Notes: a model not told the origin generated them from the letters alone. A DNA stretch of 64,000 nucleotides from Candidatus Nyctobacter psychrophilus (GCA_014305025.1 JACRTY010000036.1:1-64000), one strand, 5' to 3'. Positions 22,033 through 31,121 are shown, counted from the first letter of the stretch. Numbers and translations: made by a program.

Positions 22033-23385
22033 TTACGCCTGTAGTGCTTGGCGCGCTTTGATCGCTTGTAGCGGGTCGAACTGCGGATTGAGCGTAAGCG
22101 CGCGTTCGAGGTAAGCTCGTGCCGCTGCGCGTTGTCCAGCGGCGTGGGCGATCATGCCCGCATGGTAGAACAGCCGAGGGTCCTGCGTACCAAGCCGCAG
22201 GGCTGCCTTGATTGCCGCCTGCGCCTCGCGAATTTTTCCCGCTTTGAGAGCCGTCCAGGCCAGGGCATCCGCGCCCAAGATGTCACGGCGAACCCGGTAT
22301 TCGCGTTTCGCGTCCAGGTACGCTTCTTGCGCCTTGATGTCATGGTCGGCATAGAACATTGCAAGTTGGCGATTATACATCACGCCGTTCAACTTGCTGA
22401 GATGCCCGATCAGTTCGACGAGCCCATATTGTTTGCGGGCGTCTTCATCGCGGCCCGACAGTTTGTAGACATCGCCAAGTTCGGACACGAACGTCGGATC
22501 GGGCAGAAGACGGACGGCGGCCTCGTAGTTGCTAATCGCTGGCGCGAAGTCCCCGCGAGCGGCCTGGAGCCGACCGAGCGAAGCCAAGGCGCGGAAGTAG
22601 TCGGGATAAGCCGTCAAGGCATCTTCATAGTTGGTTTGGGCGGTGGCGTAGTCGCCGGAAAAAAAAGCCGTGTCGCCGAGCTGCCAATGAAACCAAGCAA
22701 GTCGCTCGCGTGAGGGCTCGCTGCGATCGAGCTCGAGCGCGAGCGCTCTTGAAAAGTCACGCTCGGCGCCGACGTTGTCCCCGTGCAGTTGTGCTAAACG
22801 AGCCATGCGCGTCGCAACATTTTCGTTGGCGCCGCCGCTGCGCCGTTGCATCTGCTTATAGGCCTGCTCGGCCTGCCCATAGTCGCCCAGCTCGGCAAGG
22901 GCGTCGCCGAGCATCGCATAGGGCGTACCCGTATAATCGAGCCGCGAGAGCTGCAGTGCATGGTCACGCGCCGGCCCGAATTCGTGCGATGCGAATTCCG
23001 CGAGCGTGAGTGAGGTCAGCCCATCCGTATTCCGCACGGCCGGCACGGCATCGAGCGACGCGTGCGCTGCGTGCAGCGCGAGACCGAGATCCTCGAGCGC
23101 ACCCGTCTCACGCAGCCGTTGCAGATATAGTCCGGCAAGTTTGGAGTCAACGTCGGCATCGCCGGGATCGCGCTGTATCCTGCGTTCGAGAAAAGCGATG
23201 ACGTCGCGCGACTCCGCGGCTTCGTCGGAAGCCGACGGCACCGCAAGGAGCAGCGCGGACGAAGCGGGGTGCCATGCCGCCCAAAGCTCGCTCGAGCGGC
23301 TAGCCCCAACCACAAGGCACGAGAGCAGCAAGAAAACGCCAATACGGCGGCCGAGCGAATTCGTAAATTTGAGTAGAAAGCTCAT
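22033..23385 (-). CDS. exported TPR-repeat protein
   Basis: The 450-aa protein has an N-terminal hydrophobic segment (residues about 15-30, after LGRRIG) and then helical repeats of TPR type, clearest in AMLGDALAELGDYGQAEQAY, WQLGDTAFFSGDYATAQTNY and the C-terminal HAGMIAHAAGQRAAARAYL. TPR arrays mediate protein contacts. It is the last gene of the minus-strand group with two DUF4331 genes (58-base gap), which suggests that it assists or binds those exported proteins. No enzymatic motif is seen. Confidence 0.82.
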   Translation of the reverse strand: MSFLLKFTNSLGRRIGVFLLLSCLVVGASRSSELWAAWHPASSALLLAVPSASDEAAESRDVIAFLERRIQRDPGDADVDSKLAGLYLQRLRETGALEDLGLALHAAHASLDAVPAVRNTDGLTSLTLAEFASHEFGPARDHALQLSRLDYTGTPYAMLGDALAELGDYGQAEQAYKQMQRRSGGANENVATRMARLAQLHGDNVGAERDFSRALALELDRSEPSRERLAWFHWQLGDTAFFSGDYATAQTNYEDALTAYPDYFRALASLGRLQAARGDFAPAISNYEAAVRLLPDPTFVSELGDVYKLSGRDEDARKQYGLVELIGHLSKLNGVMYNRQLAMFYADHDIKAQEAYLDAKREYRVRRDILGADALAWTALKAGKIREAQAAIKAALRLGTQDPRLFYHAGMIAHAAGQRAAARAYLERALTLNPQFDPLQAIKARQALQA

Positions 23386-23443
23386 GTATATCTACCTGCT
23401 GACACATTCGCATCCTCAGTACGGATGCAAGACCCGCGTGGGT

Positions 23444-24667
23444 CTACTGGAACATGTTGGACGGCTCGTGGCCGGGCGGATACGGTTGGTTCGGATCGGC
23501 GACGAACGGAAAGACGTTGCGAAAGGGCTGCTCGTCGTGTAGCACGTCGTCGGTCAGTCGCACTCCGTTGTTGATGAGCGTGAACGTTTCGGTGGTGACG
23601 TCGTCCTGCAGGCGGCGGCCGCCGTTGTGCAGGAAACCCCCGCCCGCATTTGTGCCGCCGCCCGGTCCCAAATTCGGCACTTTCACGTTAAGCCGCAAAA
23701 AGTCACCATGCACTTGGACCAGAGCTAGAATTGTTGCGATGTGGGCGTTGTCGGTTGCAAGCGCCTTGAGCGACGCAATAATTGCCGGCCGGAACTTTCC
23801 GCTTGCATCTGCCACCGTGTTGGAAGTCCCGAACTGGTTTTTCAGTGGCGGTGGAATCAGCACGTTATTAGCAAAGGGAACACCTTCGCGATCCACCGTT
23901 TGGACGTCTCCGGAACCGAAGATTTCACCATCCGGGCGCAGCACTTGATTGCGTTGACGCTGCGTCACCGCGTCGATGGCAATCACGTCGCTGCCACCCT
24001 TCAACATGCTCACCGGCAGCTCGATGGCCGTAACCAAGGTGTTAAAACCGGCGTACGTGTTGCGTCCTTCACGCCGACCGAGTAACGAGCGGTCGGGATG
24101 TCCCGGGTGCATGACCGACGATGCCACGAAAAGATTGGCTCCGGTATCGTCTAGGAAGAACGGGTCGTCCATCACGCCGGCAAAGAAACGGACTCCGGTC
24201 GTCGGATCCGTCGTAATGATCGGTGGGTTCGCATGGGGCGTCTGCACCGCGATCGTCGTCGGCGCCGTGAAGCGATGGCCACCCGGCAGTAGGATGGTCG
24301 CGGTTTGTGACGTCAGGTGACCGAGCCCGGGCGAGTAGTACACGTCGATGTACTTATCGGGATAGACAGCGTCGCCGCTCGCAATCTCCCAACGGTAGCG
24401 CTGATTGGGATCGAAGATTCCCATTCCAAAATGCTCGCTGGAAACGATGAAGCCTTGCGTGCTCATGATGAGCACGATTTTGGAATTGTCGTTCGGGTCG
24501 AGAAAAGCATACTGGTCGGCAACATTGGCGCCGCGATCTTGTGTCGTAAGCGGCGAGTCGATGTGGTTGGACGCCACGATCGGGGCGGCCGGCAGTAACC
24601 AAACGCCGACGGCGGCGCCGAGCGTGAGCGCCCCGAGTATGGGCTTCGCGTAGCGAGCGAAATTCAT
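23444..24667 (-). CDS. DUF4331 family exported protein (copy 1)
   Basis: The 407-aa protein starts with a signal sequence (ILGALTLGAAVGVWLLPAAP) followed by the DUF4331 N-terminal block SNHIDSPLTTQDRGANVADQ and YAFLDPND. DUF4331 proteins are exported, and their biochemical role is unknown. The conserved acidic and His residues near the mature N-terminus could bind metal, but that is inference. It lies 69 bases downstream of a paralogue of the same length and upstream of a TPR protein. A glycine/asparagine-rich loop (GPGGGTNAGGG) lies near residue 340. Confidence 0.88.
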   Translation of the reverse strand: MNFARYAKPILGALTLGAAVGVWLLPAAPIVASNHIDSPLTTQDRGANVADQYAFLDPNDNSKIVLIMSTQGFIVSSEHFGMGIFDPNQRYRWEIASGDAVYPDKYIDVYYSPGLGHLTSQTATILLPGGHRFTAPTTIAVQTPHANPPIITTDPTTGVRFFAGVMDDPFFLDDTGANLFVASSVMHPGHPDRSLLGRREGRNTYAGFNTLVTAIELPVSMLKGGSDVIAIDAVTQRQRNQVLRPDGEIFGSGDVQTVDREGVPFANNVLIPPPLKNQFGTSNTVADASGKFRPAIIASLKALATDNAHIATILALVQVHGDFLRLNVKVPNLGPGGGTNAGGGFLHNGGRRLQDDVTTETFTLINNGVRLTDDVLHDEQPFRNVFPFVADPNQPYPPGHEPSNMFQ

Positions 24668-24736
24668 AGCCTTCTCCTTGGATTCAGCACGAGCGTCGGC
24701 CAGTGGCTGACGACCTTCAACGTGCGTGATGGTGAC

Positions 24737-25960
24737 CTACTGGAAAAACGGTGAGGGCTCGTGACCAGGGGCATTGGGCTGGTGCGGGTCCGCCACGAAC
24801 GGAAATTGGTTGCGGAACGCTTTGTCGTTCTTTACAACGTGGTCCGTCAGCAGCTGCCCGTTATTGAGGAGCGTGAAGACGAGGGTCGGGGTCACGTCCT
24901 CGAGCCGGCGCCCGCCGTTCTTGAGGATGCCGCCGGAGGGATTGTTTCCGCCGCCGCGACCCGAGTTCGGTACCTTCGGGTCGAGGAAGAGATAATCGCC
25001 ATGCGTGACGGTGGTGTCGAGCACCATCTGCGCGTGCGCGTCGTCGGTTCCTACTGCTTTGAGCGACGCCATGATCGCGGCCTTGAAAACGCCTTGCGCG
25101 TCGGCCTCCGGATTCGACGTTGCGAACTTGTCTTTCAGCGGTGATGGGATCAGCCCGTTGGTGACGAGCGGGAACCCTTCGCGGTCGACCGTTTTCCATT
25201 CACCTGAACCGGTGATCGCGCCGTCGTCGCCGGCTGTCTGAATCGCTTGGCGTTGCGTCGCCGCCTCGAAGCCGATTTTGGGCGCTGAGCCCTTCAACAT
25301 TGAAAGCGGCAATTCGAGTGCGGTGATGAGCGTGTTGAACCCCGCGTAGGTGTCGCGCCCGCCGCGCCGACCCAGGACCGACTTGTCCGGATGGCCCGGA
25401 TTCATCGTAGCGGACGCGACGAACAAGTTTGCACCGGTGTCGTCGAGGAAGAACGGGTCGTCCATGACACCTGCGAAAAACTTCACGCCCGTCGCCGGGT
25501 CGGTCGTGATGTCGGGGGGATTTGGCTGTGCCATCTGCGTCGCGATGGTCGTCTGCGCCGTGAAGTGCTTACCGTCCGGCAACGTGATCGTGGCCGTCTG
25601 CGCGGTCAAACGTCCCACACCCGGCGCATACGTGACGTCGATATTCTCGTCGGGTTGCGGATTGCCGGAGTTCGAAATCATCCAGCGATAGCGGAGATGT
25701 GGGTCGAAGATCGACATCCCGAAATGCTCGCCTGGGATGATAAAGCCTTGCGTTCCCATGATGAGGACGAGCTTCGAGTTATCGTTTGGGTCAAGGAAGG
25801 CCCAGTCATCCGTAATGTTCGCACCGCGCTCTTGTGTCGAGATGGGAGAGTCGATGTGGTTTGAGGCGACCGTTCGAACGGGCGGCGCGAGCCAGACGGC
25901 AAGGGCGGCGATTGAAACCAGCGCACCGAGTAACGCCGTGGTCGATTTCCTGCTAATCAT
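24737..25960 (-). CDS. DUF4331 family exported protein (copy 2)
   Basis: This tandem paralogue of the preceding protein also has 407 residues when started at ATG 25960, which has a GGAGAA Shine-Dalgarno six bases upstream. A longer open frame from 26038 has no such site. It has the same layout: signal sequence, SNHIDSPISTQERGANITDD, WAFLDPNDNSK, and the C-terminal FPFVADPHQPNAPGHEPS shared with copy 1. The two copies are clearly diverged along their length, so the duplication is not recent. Function unknown. Confidence 0.88.
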   Translation of the reverse strand: MISRKSTTALLGALVSIAALAVWLAPPVRTVASNHIDSPISTQERGANITDDWAFLDPNDNSKLVLIMGTQGFIIPGEHFGMSIFDPHLRYRWMISNSGNPQPDENIDVTYAPGVGRLTAQTATITLPDGKHFTAQTTIATQMAQPNPPDITTDPATGVKFFAGVMDDPFFLDDTGANLFVASATMNPGHPDKSVLGRRGGRDTYAGFNTLITALELPLSMLKGSAPKIGFEAATQRQAIQTAGDDGAITGSGEWKTVDREGFPLVTNGLIPSPLKDKFATSNPEADAQGVFKAAIMASLKAVGTDDAHAQMVLDTTVTHGDYLFLDPKVPNSGRGGGNNPSGGILKNGGRRLEDVTPTLVFTLLNNGQLLTDHVVKNDKAFRNQFPFVADPHQPNAPGHEPSPFFQ

Positions 25961-26131
25961 TGCTTCTCCGTGTTCTGAGAGAGTATGCCGCTGATGACGA
26001 GTGTCGATCCACGTGCGTCCATGACGAACGCCGGGCACCTTACCGTCATGTATCCCAGTCGCGCGCCACAGTCCGTAAGCCGGCTTACATCGCCGCTGTG
26101 CCGGGCGGGGGAAGCGTGCTGCGAGCCTCGC

Positions 26132-26632
26132 CTACGCAACGTCGAAGTCATCGATTGCAGTCAAGGCGTCGGCTACACGAGCATGCAGGGATTGGGCGAC
26201 GTTGAGCGCGATCTGTGGTGTGCCCGAGACCAACGCCGTAATGTCGGCGGCTTTTGCCCAGCACAGCAGTGTGGGAGCCACACACGTAGCAGTTACCTGA
26301 TGGAGCGGCTCGCCCCCGGGCATAAGTGAGACTTCACCAGTGAATCGACCGCTGCGCAAGGTGGCTACGGCGCGTTTTCTCCCAATCGTCGGGTACCCGA
26401 TTTGTACGGCGCCGCGCAGAATCAGAAAAACGCGCGTCGAGACGCTCTTGCGGTTATACAATATCGTGGCGTCAGGAAGGTTGGCCATGCGGAAAGCTTC
26501 GGCGGAATCGTCGACGACCGAGCGGCTGACGCCGTAGAAAAAATCATTCTCCTGTAGATTAGGGAGTAGCTCGGATGAAACCGCGCTTCCAAAGCAACCT
26601 TGCTCAAAGCTCTCCCCTCCAGCTTTCGCCAT
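26132..26632 (-). CDS. cNMP-binding-domain protein lacking a DNA-binding domain
   Basis: The 166-aa protein resembles the N-terminal sensory half of Crp/Fnr regulators (NLPDATILYNRKSVSTRVFL, ILRGAVQIGYP, LRSGRFTGEVSLMPGGE) and ends soon after the dimer helix (VAQSLHARVADALTAIDD). The winged-helix domain present in the neighbouring Crp-type gene is missing. It could be a stand-alone sensor, a decoy that pairs with the neighbour, or a truncated gene. The start is uncertain: the ATG at 26632 has no Shine-Dalgarno and lies in a 20-bp inverted repeat. Confidence 0.65.
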   Translation of the reverse strand: MAKAGGESFEQGCFGSAVSSELLPNLQENDFFYGVSRSVVDDSAEAFRMANLPDATILYNRKSVSTRVFLILRGAVQIGYPTIGRKRAVATLRSGRFTGEVSLMPGGEPLHQVTATCVAPTLLCWAKAADITALVSGTPQIALNVAQSLHARVADALTAIDDFDVA

Positions 26633-26650
26633 GAAATGATGTTATTTCAT
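26631..26650. promoter_or_regulatory. 20-bp inverted repeat at the start of the cNMP-domain gene
   Basis: ATGAAAT-GATGTT-ATTTCAT is a perfect 7-bp dyad with a 6-bp spacer. The geometry suits a dimeric regulator such as a Crp/Fnr protein, two of whose genes are nearby. A second, imperfect dyad (TTGCGGTAA, spacer, TTACGCAA) lies at 26662-26684. Operator function is inferred. Confidence 0.45.
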
Positions 26651-26787
26651 CAAGGAGGAACTTGCGGTAAGACACGTTACGCAAACACGCTGTTCCCAAC
26701 CGTGACGCGGCGCGCCGCCAGAAGGCGCGTTCACGTTGTTGGGGCTCCCGCTGGCGAATGCGGCGCTGAGCGCAGCGACGGTTTAGC

Positions 26788-27489
26788 TTATGAAGTGCCG
26801 ATTTCGGCTTTGGGAAGGGTGATGTGATGGCCGTCGTTCCTGATGCGACCGGAGCGCATCAGGTCTGCCATCTCTAGGGACACCGTCTCGCGCGTGCTGC
26901 CGATAAGCGATGCGATATCGGCGTGCGTGAGCCGCACGTCGAGGGCGATCCCGTCGGCGGTCTCGATGCCATGCTCGCCGGCGAGCCGGACGAAAACGTG
27001 CATGATGCGATCCGACACGTTGGCATATGCCAGATCTTCCATTGTCGCCGAGGCATCGCCGAGTCGATCGCTGAGCACTTTTGCCACGTTGAGCGCGAGA
27101 GTGGGGTCGCTCGTAAGCAGCGCGAAAAGATCGTCAGCTTTTGACGTGCAGACAAGGGTCTCTTCCATGCAAATGGCGACCGTCGTGCGCGTCGCCTGTT
27201 CGAACAGCGCTTCCTCGCCGAACACGTCGCCTGCGCCCAACACGGCGATTGTCACCTCTTTTCCGTCGGCGGTAAGGCGCGCCAGCCTCACCTTACCGCG
27301 CTTGACCAGGTAGACGAGCCGCGTCGTATCGCCTTGGTCGAATACCATCCCGCGTCTGGGAAAGAGCGTCATTTTGAAAAGGTGCTGACAGCTTTCGACC
27401 AGCTCGAAATTGGCGTCGAGAAACAGTCGGTTGTGTTGCAGATACCAGACCTTGTTCTCGTTCTCCATGATGCGATGGCTAGTCTGCAT
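26788..27489 (-). CDS. Crp/Fnr-family transcriptional regulator
   Basis: The 233-aa protein (or 226 aa from the ATG at 27468) has a full Crp layout: cNMP-binding beta-roll (GDTTRLVYLVKRGKVRL, AVLGAGDVFGEEALFE), a dimer helix, and a C-terminal winged helix with LTHADIASLIGSTRETVSLE as the recognition region. No Fnr-type cysteine set is seen; Cys residues occur in MEETLVCT and elsewhere only singly. It is about half identical in the roll to the regulator at 47179. Located upstream of DUF4331 genes and downstream of DUF417 and ferritin-like genes on the same strand, it may control this exported-protein group. Confidence 0.88.
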   Translation of the reverse strand: MQTSHRIMENENKVWYLQHNRLFLDANFELVESCQHLFKMTLFPRRGMVFDQGDTTRLVYLVKRGKVRLARLTADGKEVTIAVLGAGDVFGEEALFEQATRTTVAICMEETLVCTSKADDLFALLTSDPTLALNVAKVLSDRLGDASATMEDLAYANVSDRIMHVFVRLAGEHGIETADGIALDVRLTHADIASLIGSTRETVSLEMADLMRSGRIRNDGHHITLPKAEIGTS

Positions 27490-27600
27490 GCCGTCTACAC
27501 TCCTCTCAGCGCCGAAAAGTCGGGGCCCATCTGCAGCGTCTCGCGAAGCTGCAAACGGGCGCTCGACAGAAGGGACGAAAGACTGAGGAAGCCGCGATGA

Positions 27601-28128
27601 TTAGGAGGCGACGGCAGGTCGCGGCGCGTTGCCGCGTGCTGCCGACAGTGCCTCTCCGAGTACCCAGATCGATGCGCCCAAAAGGGTAATGTCTTTGAAG
27701 AGGAACTGGCCGAGCATCGCCGACACGTCCGAAGCCCCCGGCGTCGTGGCGATGAAGCTGAGCGTGCCAAGGAACACAATAATGGCCATCGCGCTTCCGA
27801 GCGCCGAGAGCCGGGCAGAGAACAGCCGAGTAGCGATCAGTAAGCCCGCTACGATTTCGTAGGTGCCCAAGACGTTCGATGTTCCTTGGATGCCGAAAAC
27901 GCCGTTCATCCAAGCGAAAAACGGGCTGTGCGTTACGAACGGCTGGATGGCCATCGCTTCGCCCGGCGTGTATTTCAGAAAGCCGATGACAACCAGAATG
28001 AAGACGAGCCCGAAGCGCGCGACGATGCTTCCGATGTGCATGGTACGTTGGCTCGTCTCTTCGGAAAACAGCGAAGCGCCCAGCGCGTCGCTTCTCGATT
28101 GTACCACAGCTGCTCTAGTGGTTGCCAT
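27601..28128 (-). CDS. DUF417 (YkgB/RclC-like) inner-membrane protein, copy 1
   Basis: The 175-aa protein has four predicted membrane helices and the DUF417 pattern: VVIGFLKYTPGEAMAIQPFV, THSPFFAWMNGVFGIQGTSN, GTYEIVAGLLIA, LSFIATTPG, and FKDITLLGASIWVLGEA. E. coli RclC (YkgB) belongs to this family and is induced with the reactive-chlorine defence operon; its biochemical role is unresolved. The ATG at 28128 has an AAAAGGTG Shine-Dalgarno. A close paralogue lies at 30436-30939. Confidence 0.87.
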   Translation of the reverse strand: MATTRAAVVQSRSDALGASLFSEETSQRTMHIGSIVARFGLVFILVVIGFLKYTPGEAMAIQPFVTHSPFFAWMNGVFGIQGTSNVLGTYEIVAGLLIATRLFSARLSALGSAMAIIVFLGTLSFIATTPGASDVSAMLGQFLFKDITLLGASIWVLGEALSAARGNAPRPAVAS

Positions 28129-28281
28129 CAAAAACACCTTTTCTGCACTCCCGTGCGATTTCTCATGCCTAGGTTCTAGAGGATACCACGGCGCCACCAT
28201 AGCGAGCGTAAGCCAGCGTACTATACCGTACCCGACCTCTTGGATGCCGGCAACGTCCGCGCATAACGGGCGCTGTCGTTC

Positions 28282-28812
28282 CTAAGAAACGAAGTCTTTG
28301 TAGGGCTCGGTCCCCTGTTTGAGCGTATACGCGAGAAGCGCGACATGCGTTGTCTCGACGCCGAGGATGGACCCGGTGGCTTTGGCCAACATGCGATCCT
28401 TGAACTTCGGAATGGCCGTAAGGTACGCGGTAGCCGCGCCACGCTCGACGGTTTGCGCGAAGGTCAGAATATCGCTTTGCGACTTCAGCACCGGATAGTC
28501 GAGCGGCGTCGTCTTGTCGGTCGGCGTTGCGCCGGCGGTCTTCACAGCAGCGATCAACGCGTCGCGATGCGCCATATGGTCCTGCATGAAGCCTTTCGCA
28601 ACCGCCAATATCGGGGCCGATAGCAATTTGGTAGCTGCGGCGTCCTTGTACGCCTTGATCCCCGCTCGCTCAAGGGAAATCGCCGAGTTGAGAAGCTCGA
28701 CGTCGCTGTCGTCGGCGCCCTCCGCCGCGGTCATAAACGGACCGAGCAGCCCAGCCCCAAACGCGGCTAAGGCCGTACCGGTGCCGAGCAGCTTCGCGCG
28801 TGAAACGTCCAT
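28282..28812 (-). CDS. exported ferritin-like-domain protein
   Basis: The 176-aa protein begins with a short signal-like segment (RAKLLGTGTALAAFGAGLLG) and then a four-helix ferritin-like fold: LLNSAISLERAGIKAYKDAA, KGFMQDHMAHRDAL, TFAQTVERGAATAYL and GVETTHVALLAY. The Glu and His residues (ISLE, MAHRD, VERG, VETTH) are spaced as in diiron sites, but iron binding is not proven. The ATG at 28812 has an AAAGGAG Shine-Dalgarno. Similar exported ferritin-like proteins are annotated as desiccation-related. Its neighbours point to an envelope stress role. Confidence 0.82.
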   Translation of the reverse strand: MDVSRAKLLGTGTALAAFGAGLLGPFMTAAEGADDSDVELLNSAISLERAGIKAYKDAAATKLLSAPILAVAKGFMQDHMAHRDALIAAVKTAGATPTDKTTPLDYPVLKSQSDILTFAQTVERGAATAYLTAIPKFKDRMLAKATGSILGVETTHVALLAYTLKQGTEPYKDFVS

Positions 28813-28908
28813 GTGTTGGTGCTCCTTTGCAAGTGACGAAGTGTTGGATGCCGATGGAGAAAGTGATGATGCCGCGCGACGATCGCTCGCGCGCGGCATG
28901 CAGGTGCG

Positions 28909-30057
28909 TCAGTAAGCTGCGAGACCCGAAGCGCCCACGTTGGCAGGCAATCCTCCCGCTCTGCCCCGAGGCGACAGACTGCCATCAGGCTCTATCAGGT
29001 AAGCAGCAACTTGACCCTCGCCTCGCAAGAGGTTGTAGAGATAACGGCCGTCTGCGCTAAGTCGTATGTCCGTTGGTTGGCTCGTGAGCCCCTCGACCGC
29101 AGCCCTGCCGTTTATCAAGGCGACCGTACCGTTGGCTCCAACGCGGAAACTCGAGATCGTGCCGCTGATAAAGTTCGCCGTGTAAGCATAGCGTTGATCG
29201 TTGGTAATCAAGATCCAGCACGTATCCCACTGGAAGTTGTGCTGCGAGCCGGTGATTGTTGCGAGTGCGCCGCTACCGGAGTCGATCCGGTACGACGAGA
29301 TCGCTCCGTTATTGGGTACCGGGTTTCCCGACTCGCCGACCAGCATCAGCCCACTCTTCAGGAAGGCGGCGGCGAAGTTTCGTCGACCGAATGAGCGGTT
29401 GGGGCGAGCTGGCCCTGGGCGTCCGTCGCTGCCGACTTTGAACGTTTCGATAACGTTCTCGACGACCTGCGAACCGATGACGCTCGGACCCTTGTCGGTC
29501 ACGACGAGAAAGCGCCCGTCCGGACTGAATTCTACGTCGCCGGGGACGGCAATCGGCGAGGCCAGCGGTCTCGTCGAATCCGCTAAAGGCGTGAGCTTGC
29601 CGTCGGCGCCCACCGTGAATCCCGTTATCAGATTGGCGGCCACGGACTCGTCCAGGACGTACAGTAAATTGCCGTAGCGCGTCAGGCTTTCCGGCAGAAC
29701 GCCGTCTGCAGAGATCTTCTGAATAGCAGTCAAACTGGTCCCGTTGACGGCAAACACCGTGATGTCGTTGCTTCCGGCATTGGAGGCATAGAGAAATCGG
29801 CGGCCGCCGCTGTATCCGAGCAGCAGGCCGTTGGATGCGTCGAAATCGTCGCCCTTCCCATGGCCGCCCGTTGCGTAGCTGCCGACTTCGCTCAAACTGC
29901 CATTGGGGGCGCGCTTATAGGCGACGACGCGATTTTCTGCGGCGACGTTCGTCATGGCGAAAACGGCGCCGGAGGCTTGGGACTGTGTTGATGCGCTTAT
30001 CGTTTGCGAAAAGGCTGGTGCAACAAGTGCCGCAGCTGCAAATGCCAGTATGGGCAC
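28909..30057 (-). CDS. exported lactonase-like beta-propeller protein
   Basis: The 382-aa protein has seven-bladed-propeller repeats of the YncE/6-phosphogluconolactonase kind (GGRRFLYASNAGSNDITVF, EFSPDGRFLVVTDKG, ITNDQRYAYTANFISGTISS, LSADGRYLYNLLRGEGQVA). A signal peptide is visible (ILAFAAAALVAPAFSQT). The start is a problem: GTG at 30057 leaves the signal peptide without a basic region, while the same frame stays open upstream through KIKHSFIKPTIRAV to a Shine-Dalgarno (GGAG, 30101-30104) where no ATG, GTG or TTG exists. The 7-base-spaced codon there is ATC at 30093. Enzymatic activity is doubtful; many such proteins are structural or binding. Confidence 0.82.
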   Translation of the reverse strand: MPILAFAAAALVAPAFSQTISASTQSQASGAVFAMTNVAAENRVVAYKRAPNGSLSEVGSYATGGHGKGDDFDASNGLLLGYSGGRRFLYASNAGSNDITVFAVNGTSLTAIQKISADGVLPESLTRYGNLLYVLDESVAANLITGFTVGADGKLTPLADSTRPLASPIAVPGDVEFSPDGRFLVVTDKGPSVIGSQVVENVIETFKVGSDGRPGPARPNRSFGRRNFAAAFLKSGLMLVGESGNPVPNNGAISSYRIDSGSGALATITGSQHNFQWDTCWILITNDQRYAYTANFISGTISSFRVGANGTVALINGRAAVEGLTSQPTDIRLSADGRYLYNLLRGEGQVAAYLIEPDGSLSPRGRAGGLPANVGASGLAAY

Positions 30058-30120
30058 GGCGCGGATGGTCGGCTTGATGAAGCTATGTTTGATTTTAAGT
30101 CTCCTACATTCTAGGCAGTA

Positions 30121-30435
30121 TTGTTACGGCTCAGGTCGAGCCCAGATGTTCACAGACGACGCATCGGGATTTACGATCCGTGGCTCCGGAGATGATCTCG
30201 CGTTAGCGTCGATTGGTAGCGGCCTGCGACGCCTATCACTACAGACTACCGCTTCAATGGCGTCGAGCCACACAGTATAGTTGGGACGTTTAAGATAATC
30301 TGTAATCACGCTTACGAGCGGATTACGTCGAATTACGGTTATGCGAGACGCCAAACGCCGCCCGGCGCATGTTTCATGCTTCGCGCGCAATCAGCGCAAT
30401 ATAGCCGGCGCCATCATGCGGAATGAGCCTATCGG
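30121..30435. other. intergenic stretch without a supported gene
   Basis: Between the propeller gene and the second DUF417 gene. A minus-strand frame (30124-30390) exists but shows no family features, and AT-richer patches around 30270-30330 could hold the promoter of the propeller gene. I found no terminator-like hairpin with a T-run. Confidence 0.4.
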
Positions 30436-30939
30436 CTACGGGTGGTTGGCCGCTGTTTCGGATTGGTCGGCCGCCGACATAGCTTCTCCAAGCGTCCAAA
30501 TCGATGCACCGAGCAGAGTTATGTCCTTGAGGAGAAATTGGCCCGGGCCGCCAGGTGTGAACGGGTCGGGCGTCGTGATGAGAAAACTGAGCGTCCCAAC
30601 GAAGATGATGATGGCCATCGCGCTGCCAAGTGCCGAGAGGCGAGCGGAGAAGAGCCGAGCCGCGATCAGTAAACCCGTAATGATTTCGTAGACGCCAAAG
30701 ACATTCGACGTGCCTTGGATTCCAAAAGCCCCGTCCATCCACGCAAAAAACGGACTGTGTGTGACGAACCGCTGGACAGCGTGCGCTTCGGCGCCGGTGA
30801 ACTTGAAGCCGCCGATAACCACGAGAACCGTGATAAGCCCGACGCGCGCGACGATGCTGCCGATGTGCATCACGCGTTGCCCGCTTTGCCCCGAAAGAAT
30901 TGAAGCGCCGCGTTTGTCGGATATGCTTATCGTCCTCAT
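30436..30939 (-). CDS. DUF417 (YkgB/RclC-like) inner-membrane protein, copy 2
   Basis: The 167-aa paralogue of the protein at 27601 keeps the same blocks: MHIGSIVARVGLITVLVVIG, THSPFFAWMDGAFGIQGTSN, GVYEIITGLLIAARLFSARL, LSFLITTPD, and LKDITLLGASIWTLGEAM. I place the start at ATG 30939; the open frame further upstream lacks family character. The gene is divergent from the GrdB-like selenoprotein candidate region, with about 180 bases between. The role is unknown beyond the link of RclC to hypochlorite stress. Confidence 0.85.
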   Translation of the reverse strand: MRTISISDKRGASILSGQSGQRVMHIGSIVARVGLITVLVVIGGFKFTGAEAHAVQRFVTHSPFFAWMDGAFGIQGTSNVFGVYEIITGLLIAARLFSARLSALGSAMAIIIFVGTLSFLITTPDPFTPGGPGQFLLKDITLLGASIWTLGEAMSAADQSETAANHP

Positions 30940-31121
30940 GCGAATTGCGGCTCCATCACGAGTATATCGCGCCCCGAAGGCGCAGCTCAACAGTAACGCG
31001 AACGCACCGGCGGCGATGTAGGGTTGCTTACAAGTCCTGCGTGGTCGCTCAAATACGAGCCCTATACCGCAATGCACGTGCCGCTAAGGCACTTCCCACT
31101 CGTCCGCCCGGTAAGAAGGCC

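Noticed and set aside
26600-26827. Plus-strand frame near a CAAGGAGGAAC sequence
   Set aside because: The Shine-Dalgarno-like string is not followed by a start at suitable distance, and the translation has no features.
30124-30390. Minus-strand frame between the propeller and DUF417 genes
   Set aside because: No motif, no ribosome site, and composition like intergenic DNA.
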